From Pseudomonas bubulae (GTDB lineage: Bacteria > Pseudomonadota > Gammaproteobacteria > Pseudomonadales > Pseudomonadaceae), in NCBI RefSeq assembly GCF_900618535.1, contig NZ_UYJA01000004.1:544821-608820 (forward strand): a stretch of 64,000 bases of DNA. Reading direction: 5' to 3'. A program made the translations under genes and the position numbers. Under the pieces are notes generated by a model, which made no database searches, was not told the origin of the DNA, and worked only from the letters and a program-made list of their open reading frames with translations. Positions 56,700 to 64,000 of the stretch are shown one piece after another; position 1 is the first letter of the stretch, and every line of letters begins with the position of its first letter.

Positions 56700-58136
56700 T
56701 TACTCGACAGCTTTAACCATATCTTCAATAACTTTCTTGGCGTCACCGAAGACCATCATGGTTTTATCCAGGTAAAACAACTCGTTATCCAGACCGGCAT
56801 AGCCGCTGGCCATTGAGCGCTTGTTCACGATGACAGTCTTGGCTTTATAGGCTTCGAGGATCGGCATGCCGGCAATCGGCGATTTTGGATCGTTCTTGGC
56901 CGCCGGGTTGACCACGTCGTTGGCGCCCAGTACGAGCACCACGTCGGCCTGGCCGAACTCGGAGTTGATATCTTCCATCTCGAACACCTGGTCGTAAGGC
57001 ACTTCGGCCTCGGCCAGCAGTACGTTCATATGGCCTGGCATGCGGCCCGCAACCGGGTGAATCGCGTACTTCACGGTCACGCCGCGGTGAGTCAGCTTTT
57101 CCGTCAGCTCTTTAAGTGCGTGTTGTGCCCGTGCCACGGCCAGGCCGTAACCCGGGACGATGATTACGGTGTCGGCGTTGGTCAACAGGAAGGTGGCGTC
57201 GTCCGCCGAGCCGGATTTCACCGGACGGGCTTCTTGCGCACCGGCCGGGCCACCGACGTCGGTTGCACCGCCAAAGCCGCCGAGGATCACGTTGAAGAAC
57301 GAACGGTTCATCGCCTTGCACATGATGTACGACAGGATCGCGCCCGAAGAACCTACCAGCGAACCGGCAATGATCAGCATCGAGTTGTTCAGCGAGAAAC
57401 CGATACCGGCAGCCGCCCACCCCGAGTAGCTATTAAGCATCGACACCACCACAGGCATGTCGGCGCCGCCAATCGGGATAATGATCAGCACACCCAGCAC
57501 GAACGCCAGAGCCAGCATCAGCGCGAAAGCATTGAGGTTGCCGGTCAGCATAAACGTGATGCCCAGGCCCAGCGTGGCCAGGCCCAGTACCAGATTGAGC
57601 TTGTGCTGGCCGCCGAATTGTACCGGTGCACCCTGGAACAGGCGGAACTTGTACTTGCCCGAGAGTTTGCCGAAAGCGATCACCGAACCGGAGAAGGTGA
57701 TTGCACCAATGGCCGCGCCCAGGAACAGCTCCAGACGGTTGCCCGCCGGGATGGCGTCGCCCAGGTGTTTGACGATGCCCAGCGATTGCGGTTCGACCAC
57801 GGCTGCAATGGCAATAAATACCGCCGCGAGGCCGATCATGCTGTGCATGAAGGCAACCAGCTCAGGCATTTTGGTCATCTCGACCCGCTTGGCCATGATC
57901 GAGCCTGCTGTACCGCCGACCAACAGGCCAACAATGACGTAGCCGATACCAGCGGTGGCAATCTCGGCGCCCAGCTTGTAGATCAGGCCAACCGTGGTAA
58001 TGATCGCCAGACCCATGCCGAGCATGCCGAACAGGTTCCCGCGACGAGAGGTGGTGGGGTGCGACAGGCCTTTGAGGGCCTGAATGAAGCAGATCGACGC
58101 AACCAGATACAGAACAGTAACCAGGTTCATGCTCAT
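56700..58136 (-). CDS. pntB: NAD(P) transhydrogenase subunit beta
   Basis: 478 residues, starting MSMNLVTVLYLVASICFIQA. The N-terminal membrane domain (about 1-290) has nine or so spans, and the C-terminal dIII domain binds NADP(H): DATFLLTNADTVIIVPGYGL (GYG-x-x-x-A motif region), VKYAIHPVAGRMPGHMNVLL, and VVLVLGANDVVNPAAKNDPK (GANDxVNPAA, about 405-425). The enzyme couples hydride transfer from NADH to NADP+ with proton entry. Its ATGA start overlaps pntAB by four bases, so the operon pntAA-pntAB-pntB is translationally coupled. Confidence 0.95.
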   Translation of the reverse strand: MSMNLVTVLYLVASICFIQALKGLSHPTTSRRGNLFGMLGMGLAIITTVGLIYKLGAEIATAGIGYVIVGLLVGGTAGSIMAKRVEMTKMPELVAFMHSMIGLAAVFIAIAAVVEPQSLGIVKHLGDAIPAGNRLELFLGAAIGAITFSGSVIAFGKLSGKYKFRLFQGAPVQFGGQHKLNLVLGLATLGLGITFMLTGNLNAFALMLALAFVLGVLIIIPIGGADMPVVVSMLNSYSGWAAAGIGFSLNNSMLIIAGSLVGSSGAILSYIMCKAMNRSFFNVILGGFGGATDVGGPAGAQEARPVKSGSADDATFLLTNADTVIIVPGYGLAVARAQHALKELTEKLTHRGVTVKYAIHPVAGRMPGHMNVLLAEAEVPYDQVFEMEDINSEFGQADVVLVLGANDVVNPAAKNDPKSPIAGMPILEAYKAKTVIVNKRSMASGYAGLDNELFYLDKTMMVFGDAKKVIEDMVKAVE

Positions 58137-58456
58137 GGCTTGCGCACCTCTTCTTTGGCTTTAGGTGCTTTCTTCTTGAACATTTCCAGCATGCGCCGGG
58201 TGACCAAAAATCCACCGAATACGTTTACGGCAGCCAGCGCGACTGCCAAGGTGCCCATAGTTTTACCCAGGGGGGTAACGGTCAGCGCGGCGGCGAGCAT
58301 GGCGCCTACAATCACGATCGCCGAGATGGCGTTGGTAACGGCCATCAGCGGGGTGTGCAGCGCAGGTGTAACGTTCCAGACCACGTGATAGCCCACATAG
58401 ATGGCCAGCACGAAGATGATCAGGTTGTAGATACCGGGGGAGATGAGCTCTTCCAT
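58133..58456 (-). CDS. pntAB: NAD(P) transhydrogenase subunit alpha 2 (membrane part)
   Basis: 107 residues from the ATG at 58456, starting MEELISPGIYNLIIFVLAIY. Three or four spans include VGYHVVWNVTPALHTPLMAV and AISAIVIVGAMLAAALTVTP. It is the small membrane subunit that in E. coli is fused to the C terminus of PntA; in Pseudomonas the alpha chain is split. The tail is basic (MFKKKAPKAKEEVRKP). It lies 11 bases after pntAA and overlaps pntB by four. Confidence 0.93.
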   Translation of the reverse strand: MEELISPGIYNLIIFVLAIYVGYHVVWNVTPALHTPLMAVTNAISAIVIVGAMLAAALTVTPLGKTMGTLAVALAAVNVFGGFLVTRRMLEMFKKKAPKAKEEVRKP

Positions 58457-58467
58457 TATTATTGTCC

Positions 58468-59589
58468 TCAGCCGTTTTTGCGCACGACTTGACCGTCGCG
58501 GCACATCAGGCACGCGGCGACGATGTCGTCTTCAAGGTTGATCTGGAACTGCCCTTCGGAGGTGAAGACCAGCTTGAGGAAGTCCAGCAGGTTGCGGGCG
58601 TAGAGTGCCGAGGCGTCCGCAGCAACCATGGCGGGCAGGTTGGTGTGGCCGACGATGGTTACGCCGTGTTCAACCACGACCTGATCGGCGACGGTCAGCG
58701 GGCAGTTACCGCCCTGGGCTGCAGCCAGATCGATGACCACTGAGCCCGGCTTCATCTGGGCTACGGTTTCTGCGCTTAGCAGCACCGGGGCTTTACGGCC
58801 CGGGATCAGGGCTGTGGTGATCACGATGTCAGCCTGCTTGGCGCGCTCATGCACGGCCAGTGCCTGGCGCTGCATCCAGCTGGCAGGCATCGGGCGGGCG
58901 TAGCCGCCTACGCCAACGGCGCACTCGCGTTCTTCGTCGGTCTCATAAGGCACGTCGACAAACTTGGCTCCAAGCGATTCGATCTGCTCTTTAACCGCAG
59001 GTCGCACATCGCTGGCTTCGATTACGGCACCCAGGCGCTTGGCGGTGGCAATGGCCTGCAAACCTGCAACACCGGCACCCAAAATAAGCACGCGAGCGGC
59101 TTTGACGGTACCGGCGGCGGTCATCAGCATCGGCATAAAGCGCGGATAGTGGTGAGCGGCGATCAGGACGGCTTTATAGCCGGCGATATTGGCTTGGGAT
59201 GACAGCACATCAAGACTTTGCGCACGAGAGGTTCGTGGAGCAGCTTCGAGAGAGAAGGCGGTGATCCCGCGCTCGGCCAGTTTGGCAATGGTTTCATTGC
59301 TGAACGGGTTAAGCATGCCAATCAGCACGGTGCCGGTTTTGATCAGGGCCAGTTCGCTGTCGCTGGGGGCGACAACCTTGAGAATCAGCTCTGCGCCGAA
59401 AGCATCTGTAGCGTTGCCAATAGTTGCGCCGGCGGCTTCATAAGCACTGTCGATAACGCTGGCATTAACGCCGGCGCCGCTTTGAACAGTCACTTTATGG
59501 CCTTGGCCGATCAGCTTCTTGATGGTTTCCGGGGTTGCAGCAACCCGCGTTTCACCCGTATGGGTTTCGAGAGGAACACCAATGTGCAC
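58468..59589 (-). CDS. pntAA: NAD(P) transhydrogenase subunit alpha 1 (NAD-binding)
   Basis: 373 residues from a GTG at 59589 (GGAG upstream), beginning MHIGVPLETHTGETRVAATP. This is the soluble dI domain. It contains the alanine-dehydrogenase-like N domain (to about 140) and the NAD-binding Rossmann fold with VLILGAGVAGLQAIATAKRL (about 165-185) and EASDVRPAVKEQIESLGAKF. The mobile loop region has VGGYARPMPASWMQRQALAV. It receives hydride from NADH and passes it to the dIII domain of PntB. It is the first gene of the operon; the upstream region to 60026 holds its promoter. Confidence 0.95.
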   Translation of the reverse strand: MHIGVPLETHTGETRVAATPETIKKLIGQGHKVTVQSGAGVNASVIDSAYEAAGATIGNATDAFGAELILKVVAPSDSELALIKTGTVLIGMLNPFSNETIAKLAERGITAFSLEAAPRTSRAQSLDVLSSQANIAGYKAVLIAAHHYPRFMPMLMTAAGTVKAARVLILGAGVAGLQAIATAKRLGAVIEASDVRPAVKEQIESLGAKFVDVPYETDEERECAVGVGGYARPMPASWMQRQALAVHERAKQADIVITTALIPGRKAPVLLSAETVAQMKPGSVVIDLAAAQGGNCPLTVADQVVVEHGVTIVGHTNLPAMVAADASALYARNLLDFLKLVFTSEGQFQINLEDDIVAACLMCRDGQVVRKNG

Positions 59590-60026
59590 GTCATATCTCC
59601 TGCGTGATCTTTTATAAGAAAGCCAGCGCACTACGGATGGTGCGACTGGGGCGGCCGATCAGCACGATCCCACCAAAAGTATGGGTGGGGCGGGGCATTC
59701 TGCTGGCAATTTTTTTGCCCTTCAAGGACTTATGGAGGATGACGAGATACAAACTACAAGTCATGCAGTGACCGAATGTCGCAATGGTCGGCTGCATGCC
59801 TGTAAATACGTGGCTTACAGAAGATTTGACGTTTTTTTGAGTTTTTTTCAGATTTCTTTTGGTTATCGCTGCATAACTTTGAGAAATACCCTGTAGGCCG
59901 CGTGGTTACTGGCCTGCAGGTTTGTCCAGTTAGACCAAAGTCCCGAGTGTCAAAACGCGACATTTACTTATATATGTAGTGACTTTTTATGCTGCGCTAC
60001 ATAGTTCGTGCGGACGATGCGATCCT
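59590..60026. other. Intergenic region upstream of the pnt operon
   Basis: 437 bases, no supported gene. The part nearest 59590 should contain the pnt promoter on the minus strand. The stretch 59940-60000 is AT-rich (TTTACTTATATATGTAG). I saw no REP, clear operator or terminator for gcdR. Confidence 0.45.
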
Positions 60027-60923
60027 TTAAATCAGGCTGTAGCCCTCGGCCTGCTTGATCAGCCAGTCCCGAAAGGCCTGCAATGAAGCCGACTCAATTT
60101 TGCGTTCGGGGATCATCAGGTAGTAAGCCCTGGTGCTGGGCAGACTGCTGTCATTGGCAATCACCAGGCGTTTTTCGGCCAATTCGCGCTGAATCAAAAA
60201 GGGCGGAATCAGGGCGACCCCCATTTCATGCATGGCCGCCTGAGCCAGCATTGAAAAGAGCTCATAACGTGGGCCGCTCATATCGCGTGGCACATTTATG
60301 TCCTGGGCGTTGAACCATTGGCGCCAGGCGTAGGGGCGGGTGGTTTGCTGCAGTAGGGGGAGTTCGGCGAGGGTGTGCGGGGAGAGGCTCTTATGCGGGC
60401 CCAGCAGGTTAGGACTACACACGGGTACCGGGTTTTCTCCCATCAGGCGGTAGGACGAAGTGCCGGACCAGTCAGCATCACCGAAGTAGATGGCAGCATC
60501 GAAGTCGGTATCTGCGAACAGAAAAGGGCGTGTGCGGTTGGTCAGGTTGACCGTGACATCCGGGTGCTGTTGCTGGAAGTCCTTGAGCCGGGGCAGCAGC
60601 CATTGCGTGCCGAAGGTGGGCACCACGGCCAGCTCGATCACGTTGGCGCCTTGTTGGCCCATGACGGACAGCGTGTCCCGTTCTACAGCATCCAGTTGGA
60701 TTGCAATGCGCCTACTGTAGGAGATGCCGGCTTCTGTCAGTTTTACGCCACGCTTGGAGCGTCGGAACAGTTCTACACTCAGAAACTCTTCCAGGCTGGC
60801 GATCTGTCGGCAAATAGCCCCTTGAGTGATGGAAAGCTCTTGTGCGGCCTTGGTAAAGCTTTCATGGCGCGCAGCCGCTTCGAAGCTGATCAGGGCGGTT
60901 GTGCTGGGGATCTTGCGGCGCAT
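60027..60923 (-). CDS. gcdR: LysR-family regulator of glutarate catabolism
   Basis: 298 residues from the ATG at 60923 (AGGAAG upstream; another ATG lies 15 bases earlier), starting MRRKIPSTTALISFEAAARH. The HTH is FTKAAQELSITQGAICRQIA (about 22-41), of the GcvA-like LysR subgroup. The effector domain (about 90-295) includes DFDAAIYFGDADWSGTSSYR. It is divergent from gcdH-gcdG, matching GcdR of pseudomonads, which activates glutaryl-CoA dehydrogenase synthesis in response to glutarate. The intergenic region is 158 bases. Confidence 0.85.
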   Translation of the reverse strand: MRRKIPSTTALISFEAAARHESFTKAAQELSITQGAICRQIASLEEFLSVELFRRSKRGVKLTEAGISYSRRIAIQLDAVERDTLSVMGQQGANVIELAVVPTFGTQWLLPRLKDFQQQHPDVTVNLTNRTRPFLFADTDFDAAIYFGDADWSGTSSYRLMGENPVPVCSPNLLGPHKSLSPHTLAELPLLQQTTRPYAWRQWFNAQDINVPRDMSGPRYELFSMLAQAAMHEMGVALIPPFLIQRELAEKRLVIANDSSLPSTRAYYLMIPERKIESASLQAFRDWLIKQAEGYSLI

Positions 60924-61081
60924 GTACGGCTTCCTCACTAAATACAGTCAGAAATGGCTTTCATGTGGTTTACGGAGTGAGAAATTATCACAGCATCGTG
61001 TCGAATCCTCGTTTGTCCTTCTATATAGAGGGAGCCTAGGATCAGTGCACGATATTTGATCTATTACGCGAGGGTTCTCTC

Positions 61082-62263
61082 ATGGCGGGTAAAGCAAGCT
61101 TCAACTGGATTGATCCACTGTTGCTGGATCAGCAGCTCACTGAAGAAGAGCGCATGGTGCGCGACAGTGCCGAGCAGTTTGCTCGGGACAAGCTGGCGCC
61201 GCGTGTACTTGAGGCTTTCCGCAATGAGAAGACCGACCCTGCAATTTTCCGTGAGATGGGTGAGACCGGTTTGCTGGGCGCGATGATCCCTGAGCAGTAC
61301 GGCGGCAGTGGCCTTAACTACGTCAGCTACGGCCTGATTGCCCGCGAAGTGGAGCGTGTCGACTCGGGCTACCGTTCAATGATGAGCGTGCAGTCCTCCC
61401 TGGTAATGGTGCCGATCAATGAGTTCGGTACCGAAGCGCAGAAGCAGAAGTACCTACCCAGGCTGGCATCTGGCGAGTGGATTGGCTGCTTCGGTCTGAC
61501 TGAGCCAAACCACGGCTCTGACCCTGGTGCGATGATTACCCGTGCGCGTTCGGTAGAGGGTGGCTACAGCCTGACGGGCAGCAAGATGTGGATCACCAAT
61601 AGCCCTATCGCCGATGTGTTTGTAGTGTGGGCGAAGGACGATGAAGGCGACATTCGTGGCTTTGTTCTTGAAAAAGGCTGGAAGGGTCTGACTACACCTG
61701 CGATTCACGGCAAGGTCGGTTTGCGTGCGTCCATTACCGGCGAAATCGTCATGGACAACGTATTTGTGCCGCAAGAGAACATCTTTCCGGATGTGCGCGG
61801 CCTGAAAGGTCCTTTTACTTGTCTTAATTCGGCTCGTTACGGCATCTCCTGGGGGGCGCTGGGCGCAGCCGAGTTCTGCTGGCACACCGCGCGCCAGTAC
61901 ACCCTTGACCGTCATCAGTTTGGCCGGCCTTTGGCTGCGACCCAGCTGATCCAGAAAAAACTGGCTGACATGCAGACCGAGATTACGCTGGCCCTGCAGG
62001 GTTGCCTGCGTCTGGGGCGGATGAAGGATGAAGGTACCGCGGCGGTTGAGATCACTTCGATCATGAAGCGCAACTCGTGTGGCAAATCCCTGGATATCGC
62101 ACGCATGGCTCGCGACATGCTGGGTGGCAACGGAATCTCCGATGAGTTCGGCGTGGCGCGCCATCTGGTCAACCTGGAAGTCGTGAACACCTATGAAGGT
62201 ACGCATGATGTGCATGCCTTGATCCTTGGGCGTGCGCAGACCGGTCTTCAGGCGTTCTATTAA
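61082..62263 (+). CDS. gcdH: Glutaryl-CoA dehydrogenase
   Basis: 393 residues from the ATG at 61082 (GAGGG 7 bases upstream), starting MAGKASFNWIDPLLLDQQLT. This is an FAD-dependent acyl-CoA dehydrogenase. Conserved elements are GCFGLTEPNHGSDPGAMITR (FAD/substrate loop, about 140-159), KMWITNSPIADVFVVWAKDD, and the catalytic Glu in VNTYEGTHDVHALILGRAQT (about 365-384). It decarboxylates glutaryl-CoA to crotonyl-CoA in lysine and glutarate catabolism. gcdG follows after 14 bases, and they form an operon. Confidence 0.95.
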   Translation: MAGKASFNWIDPLLLDQQLTEEERMVRDSAEQFARDKLAPRVLEAFRNEKTDPAIFREMGETGLLGAMIPEQYGGSGLNYVSYGLIAREVERVDSGYRSMMSVQSSLVMVPINEFGTEAQKQKYLPRLASGEWIGCFGLTEPNHGSDPGAMITRARSVEGGYSLTGSKMWITNSPIADVFVVWAKDDEGDIRGFVLEKGWKGLTTPAIHGKVGLRASITGEIVMDNVFVPQENIFPDVRGLKGPFTCLNSARYGISWGALGAAEFCWHTARQYTLDRHQFGRPLAATQLIQKKLADMQTEITLALQGCLRLGRMKDEGTAAVEITSIMKRNSCGKSLDIARMARDMLGGNGISDEFGVARHLVNLEVVNTYEGTHDVHALILGRAQTGLQAFY

Positions 62264-62277
62264 CAGGAGCTCGGCTC

Positions 62278-63498
62278 ATGGGTGCTTTATCGCATTTGCG
62301 GGTGTTGGATTTGTCTCGTGTGCTGGCGGGGCCGTGGGCGGGGCAGATACTGGCTGACCTGGGGGCTGAAGTAATCAAGGTTGAGCGCCCGGGCAATGGT
62401 GATGACACCCGGGCCTGGGGGCCCCCCTTCCTTAAAGATGCTTATGGTGAGAGTACGGGGGAGGCTGCCTATTACTTGTCAGCCAACCGCAACAAGCAAT
62501 CGGTAACTATTGACTTCACCAAGCCGCAAGGCCAGCAACTGGTTCGCGAGCTGGCAGCCAAATCCGACATCCTGATCGAGAACTTCAAGGTGGGTGGTCT
62601 AGAGGCGTATGGATTGGACTACGCGTCGCTCAAGGTATTGAATCCGGACTTGATCTACTGCTCGATTACGGGGTTCGGCCAGACTGGCCCTTATGCCAAG
62701 CGGGCCGGCTATGACTTTATGGTTCAGGGGCTGGGTGGGTTGATGAGCCTGACCGGGCGGCCTGAGGGTGATGAGGGTGCGGGGCCGGTGAAGGTGGGTG
62801 TTGCGCTGACAGATATCTTGACCGGGCTCTACTCGACGGTTGCGATCCTGGCAGCCCTTGCCCATCGTCAGCATGATGGTGGCGGGCAGCATATAGATAT
62901 GGCGTTGCTGGACGTGCAGGTCGCTTGTTTGGCTAATCAGGCGATGAACTATTTGACTACAGGTGTGGCTCCGCAACGCCTGGGTAATGCCCATCCAAAC
63001 ATCGTGCCTTATCAGGATTTTCCGACGGCAGATGGTGACTTCATTCTTACTGTGGGAAATGACAGTCAATTCCGCAAGTTTGCTGAAGTAGCTGGCCGAC
63101 CGGAGTGGGTCGATGATCCGCGTTTTGCTACCAACAAGTTGCGTGTGGCGAACCGGTCGGAGCTGGTACCGCTCATCAGGCAGGCAACGGTGTTTAAAAC
63201 CACCGCTCAGTGGGTTGCACAGTTGGAGGCTGTCGGCGTGCCTTGTGGGCCCATCAATGACCTGGCGCAGGTGTTTGCTGATCCTCAGGTTCAGGCCAGA
63301 GGGTTGGCGATGCAGTTGCCCCATGCGCTGGCGGGGCTGGTACCCCAAGTGGCGAGCCCTATCCGGTTGTCCAAAACCCCGGTGGAGTATCGTAATGCTC
63401 CTCCTTTGCTGGGTGAGCATACCCGGCAGGTGCTGGAGCAGGTACTGGGGTTGAAGGCAGCAACGGTGGAGGCTTTAAGGCGGTCGGGTGTTGTGTAG
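62278..63498 (+). CDS. gcdG: Succinyl-CoA:glutarate CoA-transferase (CaiB/BaiF family)
   Basis: 406 residues from the ATG at 62278 (AGGAGCTCGGCTC upstream), starting MGALSHLRVLDLSRVLAGPW. This is a class III CoA-transferase: the catalytic Asp is in HIDMALLDVQVACLANQAMN (about residue 175), with SITGFGQTGPYAKRAGYDFM and VGNDSQFRKFAEVAGRPEWV. Its role is activation of glutarate to glutaryl-CoA for GcdH, using succinyl-CoA as donor; this follows from the gcdHG pairing. It ends at a 17-base perfect hairpin overlapping the stop codon. Confidence 0.92.
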   Translation: MGALSHLRVLDLSRVLAGPWAGQILADLGAEVIKVERPGNGDDTRAWGPPFLKDAYGESTGEAAYYLSANRNKQSVTIDFTKPQGQQLVRELAAKSDILIENFKVGGLEAYGLDYASLKVLNPDLIYCSITGFGQTGPYAKRAGYDFMVQGLGGLMSLTGRPEGDEGAGPVKVGVALTDILTGLYSTVAILAALAHRQHDGGGQHIDMALLDVQVACLANQAMNYLTTGVAPQRLGNAHPNIVPYQDFPTADGDFILTVGNDSQFRKFAEVAGRPEWVDDPRFATNKLRVANRSELVPLIRQATVFKTTAQWVAQLEAVGVPCGPINDLAQVFADPQVQARGLAMQLPHALAGLVPQVASPIRLSKTPVEYRNAPPLLGEHTRQVLEQVLGLKAATVEALRRSGVV

Positions 63499-63534
63499 CT
63501 ATATAGAGGGGGCGTTAGCCCCCTCTATATAGCT
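63497..63534 (+). terminator. Long perfect hairpin overlapping the gcdG stop
   Basis: AGCTATATAGAGGGGGC and GCCCCCTCTATATAGCT form a 17-base perfect stem with loop GTTA. It lies between gcdG and the rRNA promoters. There is no T-run; the stem may still terminate or insulate. Confidence 0.7.
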
Positions 63535-63582
63535 GTATTACGGGTGTTTCTGGATTAAGTGATAGAGTCGCTCAATTAGTCC

Positions 63583-63610
63583 TTGACTCAGTTTTGTAAC
63601 TGTCTATAAT
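63583..63610 (+). promoter_or_regulatory. rRNA operon promoter 1
   Basis: TTGACT (63583-63588) and TATAAT (63605-63610), spacer 16 bases, lie about 390 bases before the window end. Confidence 0.85.
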
Positions 63611-63716
63611 TCGCCCCACTTCCGGCGCAGTCGAAACGGAAAACTCCTTGAGTTTCAATGAGTTGGATGGTTTTCGGTGGTGTCAGCTTCAAGTCATCGA
63701 AGCAGGAAATGAGGTG

Positions 63717-63744
63717 TTGACAGCAGCGTGTAACGCTGTAGAAT
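63717..63744 (+). promoter_or_regulatory. rRNA operon promoter 2
   Basis: TTGACA (63717-63722) and TAGAAT (63739-63744), spacer 16 bases. The core TTGACAGCAGC is nearly repeated in promoter 3. Confidence 0.85.
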
Positions 63745-63825
63745 TCGCCTCCCGCTAACGAGAGATCGAAAGCGCAAGTGGTTGATGTTACAGAGGAAAC
63801 TTTGAAAACATCTTAAAATAACCGC

Positions 63826-63853
63826 TTGACAGCAACAGAGGCTGCTGTAGAAT
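63826..63853 (+). promoter_or_regulatory. rRNA operon promoter 3
   Basis: TTGACA (63826-63831) and TAGAAT (63848-63853), spacer 16 bases, followed by a GC-rich GCGCGCC discriminator typical of stringent control. Confidence 0.9.
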
Positions 63854-63861
63854 GCGCGCCT

Positions 63862-63897
63862 CGGTACAGCGAAAGCTGACCAACCGCTCTTTAACAA
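63862..63897 (+). promoter_or_regulatory. boxB hairpin and boxA antitermination site of the rRNA leader
   Basis: GGTACAGC-GAAA-GCTGACC forms a GNRA-looped boxB-like hairpin (63862-63882), followed by boxA GCTCTTTAACAA (63886-63897). Nus-factor antitermination is expected. The 16S rRNA gene starts beyond base 64000. Confidence 0.85.
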
Positions 63898-64000
63898 TTG
63901 AATCAAGCAATTCGTGTGGGTGCTTGTGGAGTCAGACTGATAGTCAACAAGATTATCAGCATCACAAGTTACTCCGCGAGAAATCAAAGATGTAACCAAC
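63898..64000 (+). ncRNA. 5' leader of the rRNA primary transcript
   Basis: The sequence after boxA (CAATTGAATCAAGCAATTCG onward, to GATGTAACCAAC) has the character of the Pseudomonas rrn leader upstream of the 16S start and includes the 5' arm of the RNase III processing stem. The mature 16S gene is not in the window. Confidence 0.65.

Noticed and set aside
63898..64000. 16S rRNA gene
   Set aside because: Only promoter and leader elements are present; the 16S 5' consensus does not appear before base 64000.

Overview
The window is chromosomal DNA of a Pseudomonas, most likely of the fluorescens lineage. Support comes from the gene set and order of recognisable Pseudomonas genes (uvrD, rccR-pycR-pycAB, purEK, pstSCAB-phoU, aspA, pnt, gcdHG), from paired REP palindromes with the core GTGGGAGCGGGCTTGCTCGCGA scattered between genes, and from GC-rich codon use. 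Homologues that I remember as widely separated in P. aeruginosa PAO1 lie together here, so the replicon is rearranged relative to that strain. I saw no prophage, plasmid functions, tRNA, CRISPR array or insertion sequence.

Layout. 0-10 kb: the start of a DUF3301 gene, pdxY, a hotdog thioesterase, a CPA2 cation antiporter, a SMI1/KNR4 protein, a Tim44-like protein, uvrD, a GGDEF/EAL protein and rccR. 10-15 kb: the two-subunit pyruvate carboxylase pycA-pycB with its divergent LysR regulator pycR. 15-19 kb: two GNAT acetyltransferases, a PaiB-type protein and a divergent MocR-type regulator whose linker is a 12-bp minisatellite made of DnaA-box-like units. 19-26 kb: amine and amino acid metabolism (acetylpolyamine amidohydrolase-like, AraC regulator, asparaginase, AgcS symporter, aspA with a divergent LysR gene). 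26.9-28 kb: a short AT-richer stretch with a small metzincin-like protein and a degraded reading frame. 28-34 kb: purEK behind a probable attenuator, small envelope proteins, mutarotase, thioesterase and an MFS carrier. 34-42 kb: the Pho-regulated phosphate uptake locus and a response regulator.

42-51 kb is the most unusual part. Six co-directional minus-strand genes encode a beta-rich cytosolic protein, a vWA-like membrane-anchored periplasmic protein, a three-span membrane protein, a 1214-residue tubulin/FtsZ-like GTPase with a C-terminal GYF-like domain, a membrane-anchored zinc-ribbon coiled-coil protein and a glycine-zipper lipoprotein. Together they look like a cytoskeletal GTPase coupled to a trans-envelope complex. 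A consensus sigma-70 promoter with a perfect 8+8 palindrome sits at its head. Immediately upstream is a second co-directional block: a DUF4105 protein with a zinc-peptidase motif and three DUF2388 genes.

54-64 kb: a DUF1127 gene sharing an upstream AACTGTACYTGT motif with the third DUF2388 gene, an acetyl-CoA hydrolase/CoA-transferase, the three-gene proton-translocating transhydrogenase, the glutarate catabolic unit gcdR/gcdH-gcdG, and finally three tandem promoters plus boxB/boxA of an rRNA operon whose 16S gene begins just beyond the window. Coordinates come from reading the sequence. Functions rest on recognised motifs and family resemblance, without database searches.
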